Part shown: positions 53,240 through 63,924 of the stretch, piece after piece
Numbering within the stretch: the first letter of the stretch is position 1
Layout of the letters: each line of letters begins with the position of its first letter
From: Pseudomonas sp. PIC25
Lineage (GTDB): Bacteria > Pseudomonadota > Gammaproteobacteria > Pseudomonadales > Pseudomonadaceae
DNA length: 64,000 nucleotides
Assembly (NCBI RefSeq): GCF_002286785.1
Contig: NZ_MUJY01000090.1
Span: forward strand, 19,962-83,961
Reading direction: 5' to 3'
Made by a program: the position numbers and the translations under genes
The notes under the pieces: generated by a model
What the model saw: only the letters and a program-made list of their open reading frames with translations
Database searches by the model: none
Told to the model about the DNA's origin: nothing

Positions 53240-53950
53240 ATGCCTGATTCCGCCTCTTTCGCCGCCCGTATCCTTGCCGTCGAGGATGACCTCGTTTTCG
53301 CCCACCATCTGCTCGATCACCTGCGGGGCACCGGTTATGCCGTCACCCACAGCCAGGACGGCAGCGAAGGGCTGCACCTGGCAGAGACGGAAGACTTCGA
53401 CCTGATCCTCATGGATATTTTGCTGCAGGGTACCAATGGCCTGGATGCATTGCAGCGCTTGCGCCGCCGCCGGGGAGTGCCGGTGATCCTGATGTCGGCG
53501 CTGGGTGGCGAACAGGACCGCATCGCCGGGTTCAGCCAGGGGGCCGACGACTACTTGCCGAAGCCCTTCAGCCTGGGTGAGTTGGAGGTGCGCATCGAGG
53601 CCATTCTCCGCCGCGTCGCCTATGAGCGGCGCAGCCATGCGCCGGTTGTCGGCGGGGACGGGCTGCAATTCGACGAGGGCCGTCAGGATGTGGCGCTGAA
53701 CGGACGCTGGGCCGGGCTGACGCCCAGCGAATACCGCGTGCTGGAGTTGCTCTGGCGGCACCCGGACGAGACGCTGAGCAAGCCCTTTCTCTATCAGCAG
53801 GCGCTGTGCCGGGCCTATGCCGCCCATGATCGCAGCCTGGACATGCATGTCAGTCATGTTCGCCGCAAATTACAGACGGTGGGGTACACCCAGGGACGCC
53901 TGGCTACCGTCTGGGGCAAAGGCTATGTGATGGCCCGGGGTGAGCGATGA
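53240..53950 (+). CDS. pfeR: OmpR-family response regulator (PfeR-like)
   Basis: 236 residues. Receiver domain with acidic pair E15/D16/D17 (ILAVEDDLVF), phosphoacceptor D59 in LILMDILLQG and lysine in DYLPKPFSLGE. C-terminal winged helix with LTPSEYRVLELLW and DMHVSHVRRKL. Kinase, TonB receptor and periplasmic esterase follow in the order of the enterobactin pfeRSAE locus, which gives the name; PirR is an alternative. ATG at 53240 is chosen; TTG at 53225 is in frame. Confidence 0.82.
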   Translation: MPDSASFAARILAVEDDLVFAHHLLDHLRGTGYAVTHSQDGSEGLHLAETEDFDLILMDILLQGTNGLDALQRLRRRRGVPVILMSALGGEQDRIAGFSQGADDYLPKPFSLGELEVRIEAILRRVAYERRSHAPVVGGDGLQFDEGRQDVALNGRWAGLTPSEYRVLELLWRHPDETLSKPFLYQQALCRAYAAHDRSLDMHVSHVRRKLQTVGYTQGRLATVWGKGYVMARGER

Positions 53951-55293
53951 AGTTGCCGGGCAGCCATTCGTTGTTCTGGCGCCTGGCGCTGCTGCAGGTC
54001 GGCTTCTGCGTATCGATTATCTGGCTCACCCATTCCTGGGCCGAGTACGTCGATCAGCGCAGCTATTTTCTGACACCTGCCGCGCGCGAGCAGTTGTCCC
54101 GCTACGCCGAAGAGGCGGAGCGGGCCTGGCGTTCCGCTGGGCGGACGGGGATCGACCGCTGGCTGGCGGAATTCGGCCGGGACGAGTCGAGCTGGGCGGC
54201 GGTGGTCGGGCCTGACCTGCGTTCCTTGGGCAGCCGGCCGCTGCTGGACAGCGAGTATGCCAACCTGACCTTCATGCGCCGCATCGACTGGCCGATGAGC
54301 CGGCGCATGACGGACCTGCCCCATGTCAGCCTGCCGTTTCCCGAAGACCCGGAGCAGGGACGCCTGGTGGTGCAGCTTCCCGAGCGCTTCCTTCCCAGCG
54401 GTTCCGACCTGCGCATCCAATTATTCATCAATGTTCTGGTGCCCGGCCTGCTGGCCCTGTTGCTCTGTGGCTTGATCTACCGCCAGTTGAGCCGGCCGCT
54501 GGCGCATCTGCGGGCCCAGGCCAACGCCTTGCGCGGCGACCGCCTGGACGCGCGGGTCGCCGCCGAGGTGAGTGTCCGCCGCGATGAGCTGGGTGAGCTG
54601 GCGCGCGCGTTCGATCACATGGCCGGGCGTCTGGAGGGCACGGTGGCCTTCCAGCGCCAGTTGCTGCGCGATCTGTCCCACGAGCTGCGCACGCCGCTCA
54701 GCCGCCTGCGGGTCGCGACCGAGCGCGAAGCGGACATCGCCGATCTGCGCCAGCGCCTGGAGCACGAAGTGGCAGGTATGGAGAAACTGGTGGGCGATAC
54801 CCTCGAACTGGTCTGGCTGGATACCGAGCGTCCGGCGCTGCCGCTTGAGGACGTGCAGGTTGCGGCGCTCTGGGAGCTACTGCGTGAGAATGCCTGCTTC
54901 GAAACCGGCTGGAGTCCCGTACAACTGCCCTGCGCACTGGGGCCGGAGTGCCGGGTACGCGGGCACCTCAACGGTCTTGCCCAGGCCGTGGAGAACATTC
55001 TGCGCAATGCCATCCGCCACTCGCCGCCCGGCGGCACGGTGCGCCTCGACGGACGTCGTGAGGAGGGCCACTGGCACCTGTGGGTCGAAGACCAGGGGCC
55101 GGGTGTCGAGCCGGATCAGCTGGAGATGATCTTCCAACCCTTCACCCGCCTCAGCGCGGCTCGACCGGGCAATGACGGCTTCGGTCTCGGCTTGGCCATC
55201 GCGCGCAGCATGGTGCGTCTGCAAGGCGGCGAGCTGTGGGCGGAGAATGCCTCGCCCGGCTTGCGCCTGCACCTGCGGCTGGCAATTGTATAG
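53947..55293 (+). CDS. pfeS: Sensor histidine kinase (PfeS-like)
   Basis: 448 residues. Membrane segments at 9-29 and 158-178 enclose a periplasmic sensor of about 125 residues; HAMP near 180-232; phosphoacceptor H245 in RDLSHELRTPLSR; ATPase boxes ILRNAIRHSPPGG, DQGPGVEPDQ and FGLGLAIA. Overlaps the regulator stop (ATGA). Probably senses ferric enterobactin in the periplasm and activates the receptor gene via the regulator. Confidence 0.82.
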   Translation: MKLPGSHSLFWRLALLQVGFCVSIIWLTHSWAEYVDQRSYFLTPAAREQLSRYAEEAERAWRSAGRTGIDRWLAEFGRDESSWAAVVGPDLRSLGSRPLLDSEYANLTFMRRIDWPMSRRMTDLPHVSLPFPEDPEQGRLVVQLPERFLPSGSDLRIQLFINVLVPGLLALLLCGLIYRQLSRPLAHLRAQANALRGDRLDARVAAEVSVRRDELGELARAFDHMAGRLEGTVAFQRQLLRDLSHELRTPLSRLRVATEREADIADLRQRLEHEVAGMEKLVGDTLELVWLDTERPALPLEDVQVAALWELLRENACFETGWSPVQLPCALGPECRVRGHLNGLAQAVENILRNAIRHSPPGGTVRLDGRREEGHWHLWVEDQGPGVEPDQLEMIFQPFTRLSAARPGNDGFGLGLAIARSMVRLQGGELWAENASPGLRLHLRLAIV

Positions 55294-55314
55294 TTCGTAA
55301 ATGAACTTTACTAT

Positions 55315-55337
55315 CAAATGATAGTTAATATCATTTG
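55315..55337. promoter_or_regulatory. Perfect palindrome in the receptor promoter (Fur or regulator site)
   Basis: CAAATGATA and TATCATTTG form an exact 9-bp inverted repeat around GTTAA. It resembles the Fur consensus core (ATGATA...TATCAT) and lies 22 bases after the kinase stop and about 110 before the receptor ATG. Iron repression by Fur is the likeliest use; the two-component regulator could bind as well. Confidence 0.7.
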
Positions 55338-55445
55338 GCGCGTTCCCGGCTGGCGACAGCGGGGCGCTGCCGGGGTTTCCTGCCGTTCGCAACGCTCCCG
55401 AATCCTCCCGTCATGCCGGTCCTTTCGATCTGCGGGAGATACAAG

Positions 55446-57641
55446 ATGCAGCCGTGCTTCACACTCAGCTCACTGACCCTGGCCATGCTGGTCGCCACGT
55501 CGCCCTTGGCTCTGGCCGACGAGACGGCGGAGGGCGTCCTCAAGCTGAATGACACCTGGGTGCTGGGCACGGCCGAGGAAGAGCTGAAGCAGGCCCCCGG
55601 TGTGTCCATCATCACGGCGGAGGACATCGCCAGGCAGCCGCCAGCCAACGACCTCTCCGAGATCATCCGCCGCCAGCCGGGCGTCAACCTGACTGGCAAC
55701 AGCACCAGCGGCAACCGGGGCAACAACCGCCAGATCGACCTGCGCGGCATGGGGCCGGAAAACACCCTGATCCTCATCGATGGCAAGCCGTCCGCCTCGC
55801 GCAACGCGGTGCGCTACGGCTGGAACGGCGACCGCGACACCCGTGGCGAGACCAACTGGGTGCCGGCCGAGCAGGTCGAACGCATCGAGATTCTTCGCGG
55901 CCCGGCTGCGGCGCGCTATGGCTCCGGCGCCATGGGTGGGGTGATCAACATCATCACCAAGCGCCCGTCGGACAAGCTGAGCGGTTCGCTGACCGCCTAC
56001 ACCTCGCTGCCGGAAGACGATGGCGAAGGCATGACCAAGCGCACCAACTTCAGCCTCAGCGGGCCGCTCGGCGAGCCGTTCGCCTTCCGCGTATACGGCG
56101 GCCTCAGCAAGACCGACGCCGACGACGCTGACATCAACGCCTCGCACCAGGCCAGCGACGGCACCCTGGTAGCCGGACGCGAAGGCGTGCGCAACAAGGA
56201 CATCAACGGCTTGCTCAGTTGGCAGCTCAGCCCCGAGCACGCCCTCGAACTGGAGGCCGGCTACAGTCGCCAGGGCAACATCTATTCGGGCGACACCATG
56301 CTCAACAATGGGGGCGGCAACATCCCCTTCATCGACAGTCTGTACGGCCAGGAAACCAACGTACTGCAGCGCACCCACTACGCGCTGACCCATACCGGCC
56401 TGTTCGACTGGGGCAGTTCCAAGGCCTCGCTGGGCTACGACTACACCCGCAACTGGCGTCTCAACGAGGGGCTGGCCGGCGGCCCGGAAGGCGCGCCCAG
56501 CGAAGGGGCGGGGGCCTTCACCTCGCGGCTGCGCAACACCCGCGCCAGCGCCGAGGTCAACCTGCCGTTGAACGCTGGCTTCGATCAGGTGCTCACCCTC
56601 GGCAGCGAATACCTCTATGAGTCGCTAAACGACCCGGGCTCGCTGCGGGCGCAGAGCTGGGACACCGGCGCCATCGAGGGCTTCAGCCGGGGCGATACCA
56701 AGACCACTGCGCGCAGCTACGCGCTGTTCGCCGAGGACAACATCGAAGTGGGCGACAGGACCACCGTCACCCCCGGTCTGCGCTTCGACGATCACGAAAC
56801 GTTCGGCGGCAACTGGAGCCCGAGCCTCAACGCCTCGCACGAGCTGACCGACGAGCTGACCCTGAAAGGCGGCATCGCCCGCGCCTACAAGACACCGAAC
56901 CTCTACCAGTCCAATCCCAACTACCTGCTGTACAGCCGCGGCAACGGCTGCAATGCCGGCGAGGCCAACAGCGGCGGCTGCTATCTGGTGGGCAACGCGG
57001 ACCTGGAACCGGAAACCAGCGTGAACAAGGAAATCGGCCTGGCGCTGGACAAGGGCTTCTGGCGGACCAGCGCGACCTACTTCCACAACGACTACCGCAA
57101 CAAGATCGTCGCCAGCAACGAGTACCTCTATCGCCTGGGCAACGGTCGCCGCGTGCTGCAATGGACCAATACCGACGAGGCAGTGGTGGAGGGCGTCGAG
57201 GGCAACCTGTTCGTCGAACTGACCCCGCAACTGGACTGGAACACCAACCTCACCTACATGATCAAGTCCGAGGACAAGGAAACCGGCGAGCCGCTCAGCA
57301 TCATCCCCGAGTACACCGTCAACACCACGCTGGACTGGCAGGCCAGCGAGCAGCTCTCGTTCCAGGTCAACGCCACCTATTACGGCAAGCAGGAGGCGCC
57401 GTCGCTCAACCTGCGCACCGGCCAGGAATACGACGACGAGGCGCAGAAGGACGTCGATCCCTACGGCCTGGTGGGAGTCAGCGCCGGCTATGCGTTCAGC
57501 AAGAACCTCAGCCTGCGGGTCGGCGTGAACAACCTGTTCGACAAGCGCATCTACCGCGAAGGCAACGCCAGTGACGCCGGCGCCTACACCTACAATGAGC
57601 CGGGGCGCGCCTATTTCGCCTCCGTCACCACCTCGTTCTGA
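55446..57641 (+). CDS. pfeA: TonB-dependent ferric-enterobactin-type receptor (PfeA/PirA-like)
   Basis: 731 residues. Signal peptide to residue 24 (PLALA-DE), TonB-box region near NDTWVLGTAEEEL, plug domain with NDLSEIIRRQPGVNLTGN and RGPAAARYGSGAMGGVINII, then a 22-strand-size barrel, ending in a terminal Phe (SVTTSF). A cysteine pair in GNGCNAGEANSGGCYL is typical of the FepA/PfeA class. It imports iron-loaded catecholate siderophores using TonB energy. ATG at 55446 with GGGAG seven bases upstream; earlier in-frame ATGs lack a signal. PirA is the main alternative. Confidence 0.87.
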   Translation: MQPCFTLSSLTLAMLVATSPLALADETAEGVLKLNDTWVLGTAEEELKQAPGVSIITAEDIARQPPANDLSEIIRRQPGVNLTGNSTSGNRGNNRQIDLRGMGPENTLILIDGKPSASRNAVRYGWNGDRDTRGETNWVPAEQVERIEILRGPAAARYGSGAMGGVINIITKRPSDKLSGSLTAYTSLPEDDGEGMTKRTNFSLSGPLGEPFAFRVYGGLSKTDADDADINASHQASDGTLVAGREGVRNKDINGLLSWQLSPEHALELEAGYSRQGNIYSGDTMLNNGGGNIPFIDSLYGQETNVLQRTHYALTHTGLFDWGSSKASLGYDYTRNWRLNEGLAGGPEGAPSEGAGAFTSRLRNTRASAEVNLPLNAGFDQVLTLGSEYLYESLNDPGSLRAQSWDTGAIEGFSRGDTKTTARSYALFAEDNIEVGDRTTVTPGLRFDDHETFGGNWSPSLNASHELTDELTLKGGIARAYKTPNLYQSNPNYLLYSRGNGCNAGEANSGGCYLVGNADLEPETSVNKEIGLALDKGFWRTSATYFHNDYRNKIVASNEYLYRLGNGRRVLQWTNTDEAVVEGVEGNLFVELTPQLDWNTNLTYMIKSEDKETGEPLSIIPEYTVNTTLDWQASEQLSFQVNATYYGKQEAPSLNLRTGQEYDDEAQKDVDPYGLVGVSAGYAFSKNLSLRVGVNNLFDKRIYREGNASDAGAYTYNEPGRAYFASVTTSF

Positions 57642-57707
57642 CCGTTTGCCCGGTACCGATGGCGCCACGGGGTTCGCTTCCGTGGCTCCGTCTCATGAGG
57701 GATGCCC

Positions 57708-58625
57708 ATGATTCGACCCTATCTACGCTGCCTGGCTTGGCTCGGCCTGCTGCTGGCTTCGGCGGCCGCGGCGCGACCCGATCCCGATGCCGTTCTCGGC
57801 GAAACGCTGGTCGAGCGCGGCTCGGCGTTCTATCGCTTCGAACACTTCGAGCTGGATTCCCGCGATGGCCAGCGCCACTACCGGGTTCGCCTGGCGATAC
57901 CGCGCCGCCAGCCGCCCGTCAGCGGTTATCCGGCCCTCTACCTGCTAGACGGCAACGCCGCCTTGCAGGCTCTGCGCGAGGACTGGCTGGCCGAGCTGGA
58001 TACCGCCGAACCGCCGCTGCTGGTGTTGATCGGCCCGGCGAGTGACCGCCGCCTGGATCTGCCGGCACGGACCCGCGACTACACGCCGGGCTGGCCGGAC
58101 GGTCGTCCGCTACAGCGCTACGGCGAGCATGACGGTGGCGGTTCTTCGGCCTTCCGTGAGTTGCTGGAGCAACGCATCCGCCCGGCCGTGGCAGCACGCC
58201 AACCGCTGGATGCGTCGCGCCAGGCAATCTGGGGGCACTCCTTTGGCGGGCTGTTCGTTATCGACACGCTGTTTGCTGCACCCATGAGTTTCCAGACTTA
58301 TATCGCCGCCAGCCCGTCGCTGTGGTGGCAGCCTGGTCTGCTTGCCGAGCTGGAGCGGAGCTATCGCGGAGGTGCCCAGGCGAGCCTGCTGTTGCTCAGG
58401 GGGAGCGAGGAGAGCGCGCGAGGGGCGGCTGGAGATTCGCCGCGTGCGCGTGCCATGGCCATGCTGCCGGACGATGCGCTCCAGCGCCTGGCCGAACGTC
58501 TGGGTGGGCACGGCGGGCTGGAGGTCACCTACCGAGAGTTGCCCGGCCTCGACCATGGCCCGATGCTGGCGGCCTCGCTGCATCTGGCGCTGCGTCTGGC
58601 GGCCGGGTTGCCGATCCGGGACTGA
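57708..58625 (+). CDS. pfeE: Periplasmic siderophore esterase (PfeE-like)
   Basis: 305 residues. Signal peptide to about residue 22 (ASAAAA-RPD), then an esterase D / IroE-type hydrolase: nucleophile serine in GHSFGGLFVIDT, and histidine in LPGLDHGPML. PfeE cleaves ferric enterobactin in the periplasm so that iron can be released; length and neighbourhood agree. GAGGG six bases before ATG 57708 chooses it over ATG 57702. It lies 66 bases after the receptor and is probably cotranscribed. Confidence 0.85.
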   Translation: MIRPYLRCLAWLGLLLASAAAARPDPDAVLGETLVERGSAFYRFEHFELDSRDGQRHYRVRLAIPRRQPPVSGYPALYLLDGNAALQALREDWLAELDTAEPPLLVLIGPASDRRLDLPARTRDYTPGWPDGRPLQRYGEHDGGGSSAFRELLEQRIRPAVAARQPLDASRQAIWGHSFGGLFVIDTLFAAPMSFQTYIAASPSLWWQPGLLAELERSYRGGAQASLLLLRGSEESARGAAGDSPRARAMAMLPDDALQRLAERLGGHGGLEVTYRELPGLDHGPMLAASLHLALRLAAGLPIRD

Positions 58626-58642
58626 TGCACCCGCCTGGGAAC

Positions 58643-60193
58643 TCAGTGCGCCGCGCCGCCCTGCATGCCCTTGGGGAGCGGCCGGGTCAGCAGCACGGCG
58701 AGCATGCTGATGCCCAGGGCGATGCCGATGAAGTGGAAGGCATCGTTGTAGGCCATGATCGTCGCCTGCTGGTGAACGATCTCGCTCAGCTTGCCCAGCG
58801 CAGCCTGCTCGCTGCCGAGGGTGCTGGTGAGTTGGCTCAGGCGTTCGGCCACCTGGGGATTGGTCGGCACGATGGATTCGCGCAGGTAGTCGAAATAGAT
58901 CTTGGCGCGGGCATCCAGCAGGGTGGCGAGGAGGGCGATGCCGATGGCGCCGCCCAGGTTGCGCAGGATGTTGAACAGGCTTGAGGCCGATCCGGCGTCC
59001 TGGGGCAGGATATAGGCGGTGGCGATCAGTGAAATGGTCACCATCACCAGCGGCTGGCCCAGCGCGCGGATGATCTGGATGTGCTGGAACTGCGGCCCGG
59101 CGAAGTCAGGGTTGAGCACGCCGGAAGCGAAGCTGGCGAGCCCGAACAGACCGAAGCCGAGCCCGCAGAGCAGCTTGGGCGAGATCACTTTCATCAGCTT
59201 GGGCACCAGCGGGATGAGAAACAGTTGGGGTATGCCCATCCACATGATCACTTCGCCGATCTGCAGCGCGTTGTAGCCCTGGATCTGGGCGAGGTAGAGC
59301 GGCAGCACGTAGATCGAGCCGTAGAGGCCCATGCCCAGGCCGATACTGGAAATGCTCGACAGGCCGAAATTGCGGTTGCGCAGGATGCCCAGGTTGATCA
59401 GCGGATTGGGCCGCGATAATTGCAGGATGACGAAAAGAATCAGGCTGACCAGGGCGACGCTGCCGAGGCTGACGATCAGGTTGGATTCCAGCCAGTCCTT
59501 GCGGTGGCCTTCTTCGAGGAAGACTTGCAGGCAGCCGAGACCCAGGCCGAGGGTGACGATTCCGGCGTAGTCGGTGCTTTTCAGCAGCTCCCAGTGCGGT
59601 GCCTTCTTTTCCAGACCGTAGAGCAGGCCGGCGATCATCAGCAGGCCCGGCGGCACGTTGATATAGAAGATGTATTCCCAGCCGAAGTTTTCCGTCAGCC
59701 AGCCACCCAGGGTGGGGCCGATGGACGGGGCGAAGGTGGCGGTGATGGCGAACAGCGCCATGCCCTTGGCGCGGTGGTGTTCCGGCAGCTTGATCAGGGT
59801 GAGGGTGAAGGCCAGGGGGATCAGTGCGCCGCCGGTGAAGCCCTGCAGGGCGCGGAACACGATCATGCTCTCCAGGCTCCAGGCCAGGGAGCAGAGCAGC
59901 GACGAAGCGAGGAACCCCAGCGACACCCAGAGCGCCAGGCGGCGGGCCGAGAGCAACTGCACCAGCCAGGCGGTGAGCGGGATCATGATGATCTCGGCCA
60001 CCAGGTAGGAGGTGGAAATCCAAGAGCCTTCCTCCAGGGTCGCGGACAGCGCGCCCTGGATGTCTTTGAGCGACGAGTTGGTGATCTGGATGTCCAGCAC
60101 CGCCATGAAGGCGCCGAGCATGGCGCTCATTACGGCGATCCAGTCGCGCCGGCTGGGCTCGTTGGTGGGGCGTATCAGCGTGTCAGCTGCCAC
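58643..60193 (-). CDS. EmrB/QacA-type (DHA2) MFS efflux transporter
   Basis: 516 residues, 14 membrane segments. Motif C-like GPTLGGWLTENFGWEYIFYI and the early AVLDIQITNSSLKDIQGALS are typical of EmrB. GTG start at 60193, with AAGGA before it, overlaps the end of the membrane-fusion gene by 11 bases. It exports hydrophobic drugs across both membranes with the fusion protein and an outer-membrane channel supplied elsewhere. Convergent with the esterase gene, 17 bases apart. Confidence 0.92.
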   Translation of the reverse strand: MAADTLIRPTNEPSRRDWIAVMSAMLGAFMAVLDIQITNSSLKDIQGALSATLEEGSWISTSYLVAEIIMIPLTAWLVQLLSARRLALWVSLGFLASSLLCSLAWSLESMIVFRALQGFTGGALIPLAFTLTLIKLPEHHRAKGMALFAITATFAPSIGPTLGGWLTENFGWEYIFYINVPPGLLMIAGLLYGLEKKAPHWELLKSTDYAGIVTLGLGLGCLQVFLEEGHRKDWLESNLIVSLGSVALVSLILFVILQLSRPNPLINLGILRNRNFGLSSISSIGLGMGLYGSIYVLPLYLAQIQGYNALQIGEVIMWMGIPQLFLIPLVPKLMKVISPKLLCGLGFGLFGLASFASGVLNPDFAGPQFQHIQIIRALGQPLVMVTISLIATAYILPQDAGSASSLFNILRNLGGAIGIALLATLLDARAKIYFDYLRESIVPTNPQVAERLSQLTSTLGSEQAALGKLSEIVHQQATIMAYNDAFHFIGIALGISMLAVLLTRPLPKGMQGGAAH

Positions 60194-61229
60194 GCTGCTC
60201 GTCCTTCAGTTCCACTTTCACTTCTACCGACATGCCGGGGCGGATCTTGCCTTTCAGCGGGTTGTCGGCGGCGAAGGTCAGCTTGACCGGGATGCGCTGC
60301 ACTACCTTGGTGAAGTTGCCGGTGGCGTTGTCCGGCGGCAGCAGGCTGAACTGGGCGCCGGAGGCGGCGAACAGGCTCTGCACGGTGCCTTCGATGGGGG
60401 TGTCGGGAAAACTGTCGAAGAGCAGTTCGGCCTTCTGGCCCGGCTGCATCCGGCCGATCTGGGTTTCCTTGAAGTTGGCCTGGATCCAGATGTCGTCGTC
60501 CGGCACTAGCGACAGCAGGTGGGCACCGACCTGTACGTACTGGCCCGAGCGCGCGGCGCGCTGGCCGACCAGGCCGCCGACCGGGGCGCGGACTTCCGTG
60601 CGGGTCAGGTTCAGTTCGGCCTGGGCCACGTCGGCACGGGCGTTGGCGATCTGCGCCTCCAGCCGGCGGATGTCGGCGTTCAGGGCTTCGATCTGCTGGC
60701 GCTGGGCCTTGAGGTCGGCTTCCGCTTTGGCCAGTTGCGAACGGGCGACACGTGCGTCGGCGGACAGGGTGGTGACGCGCTCTTCGGAGACATAGCCGGG
60801 CTTGCGCAGGGTCTGGGCGCGCGACAGGTCGATCTGGGTGCGGCCGAGGGTCGCCTGGTTGGCGGCCACGTCCGCCTCGCTGGCGGCGATCAGGCTGGCC
60901 TGCTGCTCGAGCTTGCTACGCGCCTGCGCCAGCTCCGCCTCGCGCGTCGCCAGGGTGGCGCGGGCGCGCTCGACGGCCAGGCGGAAATCCTCCGCCTCCA
61001 GCACCACCAGCAGGTCGCCCTGCTTCACGTGCTGGTTGTCTTCCACCAGGACCTTTTCGATGCGTGCGCCGAGCTGGCTGGAAATGCGCGTGATCTCGCC
61101 CTGCACATAAGCGTTGTCGGTGGTTTCGACGAAACGGCCGACGAACAGCCAGTGCAGGAAGAAGGCGCCGGCGACCAGCGCCAGGACGAACAGGAAAACG
61201 AACAGGCGTCGTTGCAGTTGGGCAGGCAT
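60183..61229 (-). CDS. EmrA/HlyD-type membrane fusion protein
   Basis: 348 residues. One N-terminal membrane helix (9-29), then a biotinyl-lipoyl-like half (YVQGEITRISSQLGARIEKV, EDNQHVKQGDLLVVLEAEDF), a coiled coil of about 100 residues, the second lipoyl half (TEVRAPVGGLVGQRAARSGQ) and a beta-barrel. It couples the EmrB-type pump to the outer membrane. ATG at 61229. Confidence 0.92.
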   Translation of the reverse strand: MPAQLQRRLFVFLFVLALVAGAFFLHWLFVGRFVETTDNAYVQGEITRISSQLGARIEKVLVEDNQHVKQGDLLVVLEAEDFRLAVERARATLATREAELAQARSKLEQQASLIAASEADVAANQATLGRTQIDLSRAQTLRKPGYVSEERVTTLSADARVARSQLAKAEADLKAQRQQIEALNADIRRLEAQIANARADVAQAELNLTRTEVRAPVGGLVGQRAARSGQYVQVGAHLLSLVPDDDIWIQANFKETQIGRMQPGQKAELLFDSFPDTPIEGTVQSLFAASGAQFSLLPPDNATGNFTKVVQRIPVKLTFAADNPLKGKIRPGMSVEVKVELKDEQRGS

Positions 61230-61270
61230 GGAAATGCTCGTGGACGGGCAGAATTTCGGAAATCTAGCAG

Positions 61271-61328
61271 TGTTCCCTACTCGCTTATAGCCGGTACACT
61301 TCAGAAACTTTGTTGCTTATGGGGAACA
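61271..61328. promoter_or_regulatory. Inverted half-sites in the efflux/LysR divergent region
   Basis: TGTTCCC (61271-61277) and GGGAACA (61322-61328) are inverse copies 44 bases apart in the 102-base region between the divergent genes. They may be half-sites for the LysR protein. The second also works as the ribosome site of the LysR gene. Confidence 0.4.
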
Positions 61329-61331
61329 ATA

Positions 61332-62278
61332 ATGGGGCTGGATGACGCGCTGATCTTCACCCGGGTGGTGGAGTGCCACAGCTTTACCCAGGCGGCGCAC
61401 AGCCTGGGCATGCAGAAGTCCACGGTGAGCCGGCGCATCGCCTTGCTGGAAGAGCGCCTGGGGGTGCGCTTGCTCAACCGCACCACGCGCAAGCTGCGTC
61501 TGACCGAGGTCGGCCAGGCCTATTACGACCGTTGCCGGCAGATCATGCTGGATTTCGCCGAGGCCGAGCAGGCGGTCATGCAGTTGCAGCAGGAACCGTC
61601 TGGCCTGCTGCGGATCACCGCGCCGATCGAGTTCGGCCAGTTGCTGCTGGGGCGGGTCCTGGGCGAGTTCATGCGCCAATACCCGCAGATCACCGCCGAG
61701 GTGGAGCTGACCTCGCGCTACGTCGATCCGGTGGAGGAGGGGGTGGACATCGCCATCATGGTCGGCCAGCCGCAGGATTCCACGCTGATCGGCCGCAAGC
61801 TGTTCGAGACCGCCCGGTGCCTGTGCGCCAGTCCCGGCTATCTGGCCGCCCACGGTACGCCGCGCACGGTTCAGGACCTGGCCAACCACCGGGCGATCCT
61901 GCTGCCCCACGACTCGCCTCGTCACTGGCCGGTGCAGGGGGAGAACGTTCCCTGCCAGCGCGTGCTTTCCTGCAACAACATCACCTTCGCCCGGGAAGCC
62001 GCGATGGCCGGAGCGGGGATCGCCGGGTTGCCGTTGCTGATCACCGAGCAGGCGGTGCGCAGCGGGCGCCTGGTAGAACTGCTGCCCGAGGCGCGGCTGC
62101 CGGTTGGCGAGCTGTATGCGGTCTATCCGTCGCGGCGTTTCCAGGCCATGAAGGTGAAGGCGTTTCTCGATTTCCTCATGGGCAACCTGCGGATCGAAGG
62201 CGGCCACTACGCTGGAGCCCACGGCAGCGCGCCTGTTAACATCGGCGCTTTGATCGATCCCTCTGTTCGAGAGCTTCC

Positions 62279-62282
<4 letters not shown>
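61332..62282 (+). CDS. LysR-family regulator of the EmrAB-type efflux genes
   Basis: 316 residues. DNA-binding part [40 protein letters not shown] and an effector domain with [20 protein letters not shown] and [23 protein letters not shown] at 61332 has GGGGAAC before it; the frame is open far upstream but only antisense to emrA. Divergent from the efflux operon, so likely its regulator. Its stop overlaps gltX by ATGA. Confidence 0.9.
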
Positions 62283-63760
<1,478 letters not shown>

Positions 63761-63877
63761 TGCCACGGTAGACCACAACCACCGATGGCAGGAGAGGGCG
63801 GAGCTGGCTCTTTTCCGTCGGTGCTCTTAAGTAATTGTTCTAATGGCAAAAAATTTTCGGAATCGGAAAAAAATCTG

Positions 63878-63906
63878 TTGACAGCCCAGGGGAGCCCCCC
63901 TAATAT
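63878..63906 (+). promoter_or_regulatory. Strong sigma-70 promoter of tRNA-Ala
   Basis: -35 TTGACA (63878-63883) and -10 TAATAT (63901-63906) with a 17-base spacer, preceded by an A/T-rich UP-like stretch (63847-63874) and followed by a GC-rich discriminator, as in stringently controlled stable-RNA promoters. Confidence 0.88.
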
Positions 63907-63924
63907 GCGCCCCGTCCTCGAGAC

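Noticed and set aside
60519..61331. N-terminal extension of the LysR gene by 271 codons
   Set aside because: It is antisense to the membrane-fusion gene; LysR begins at 61332 with a proper ribosome site and family start.
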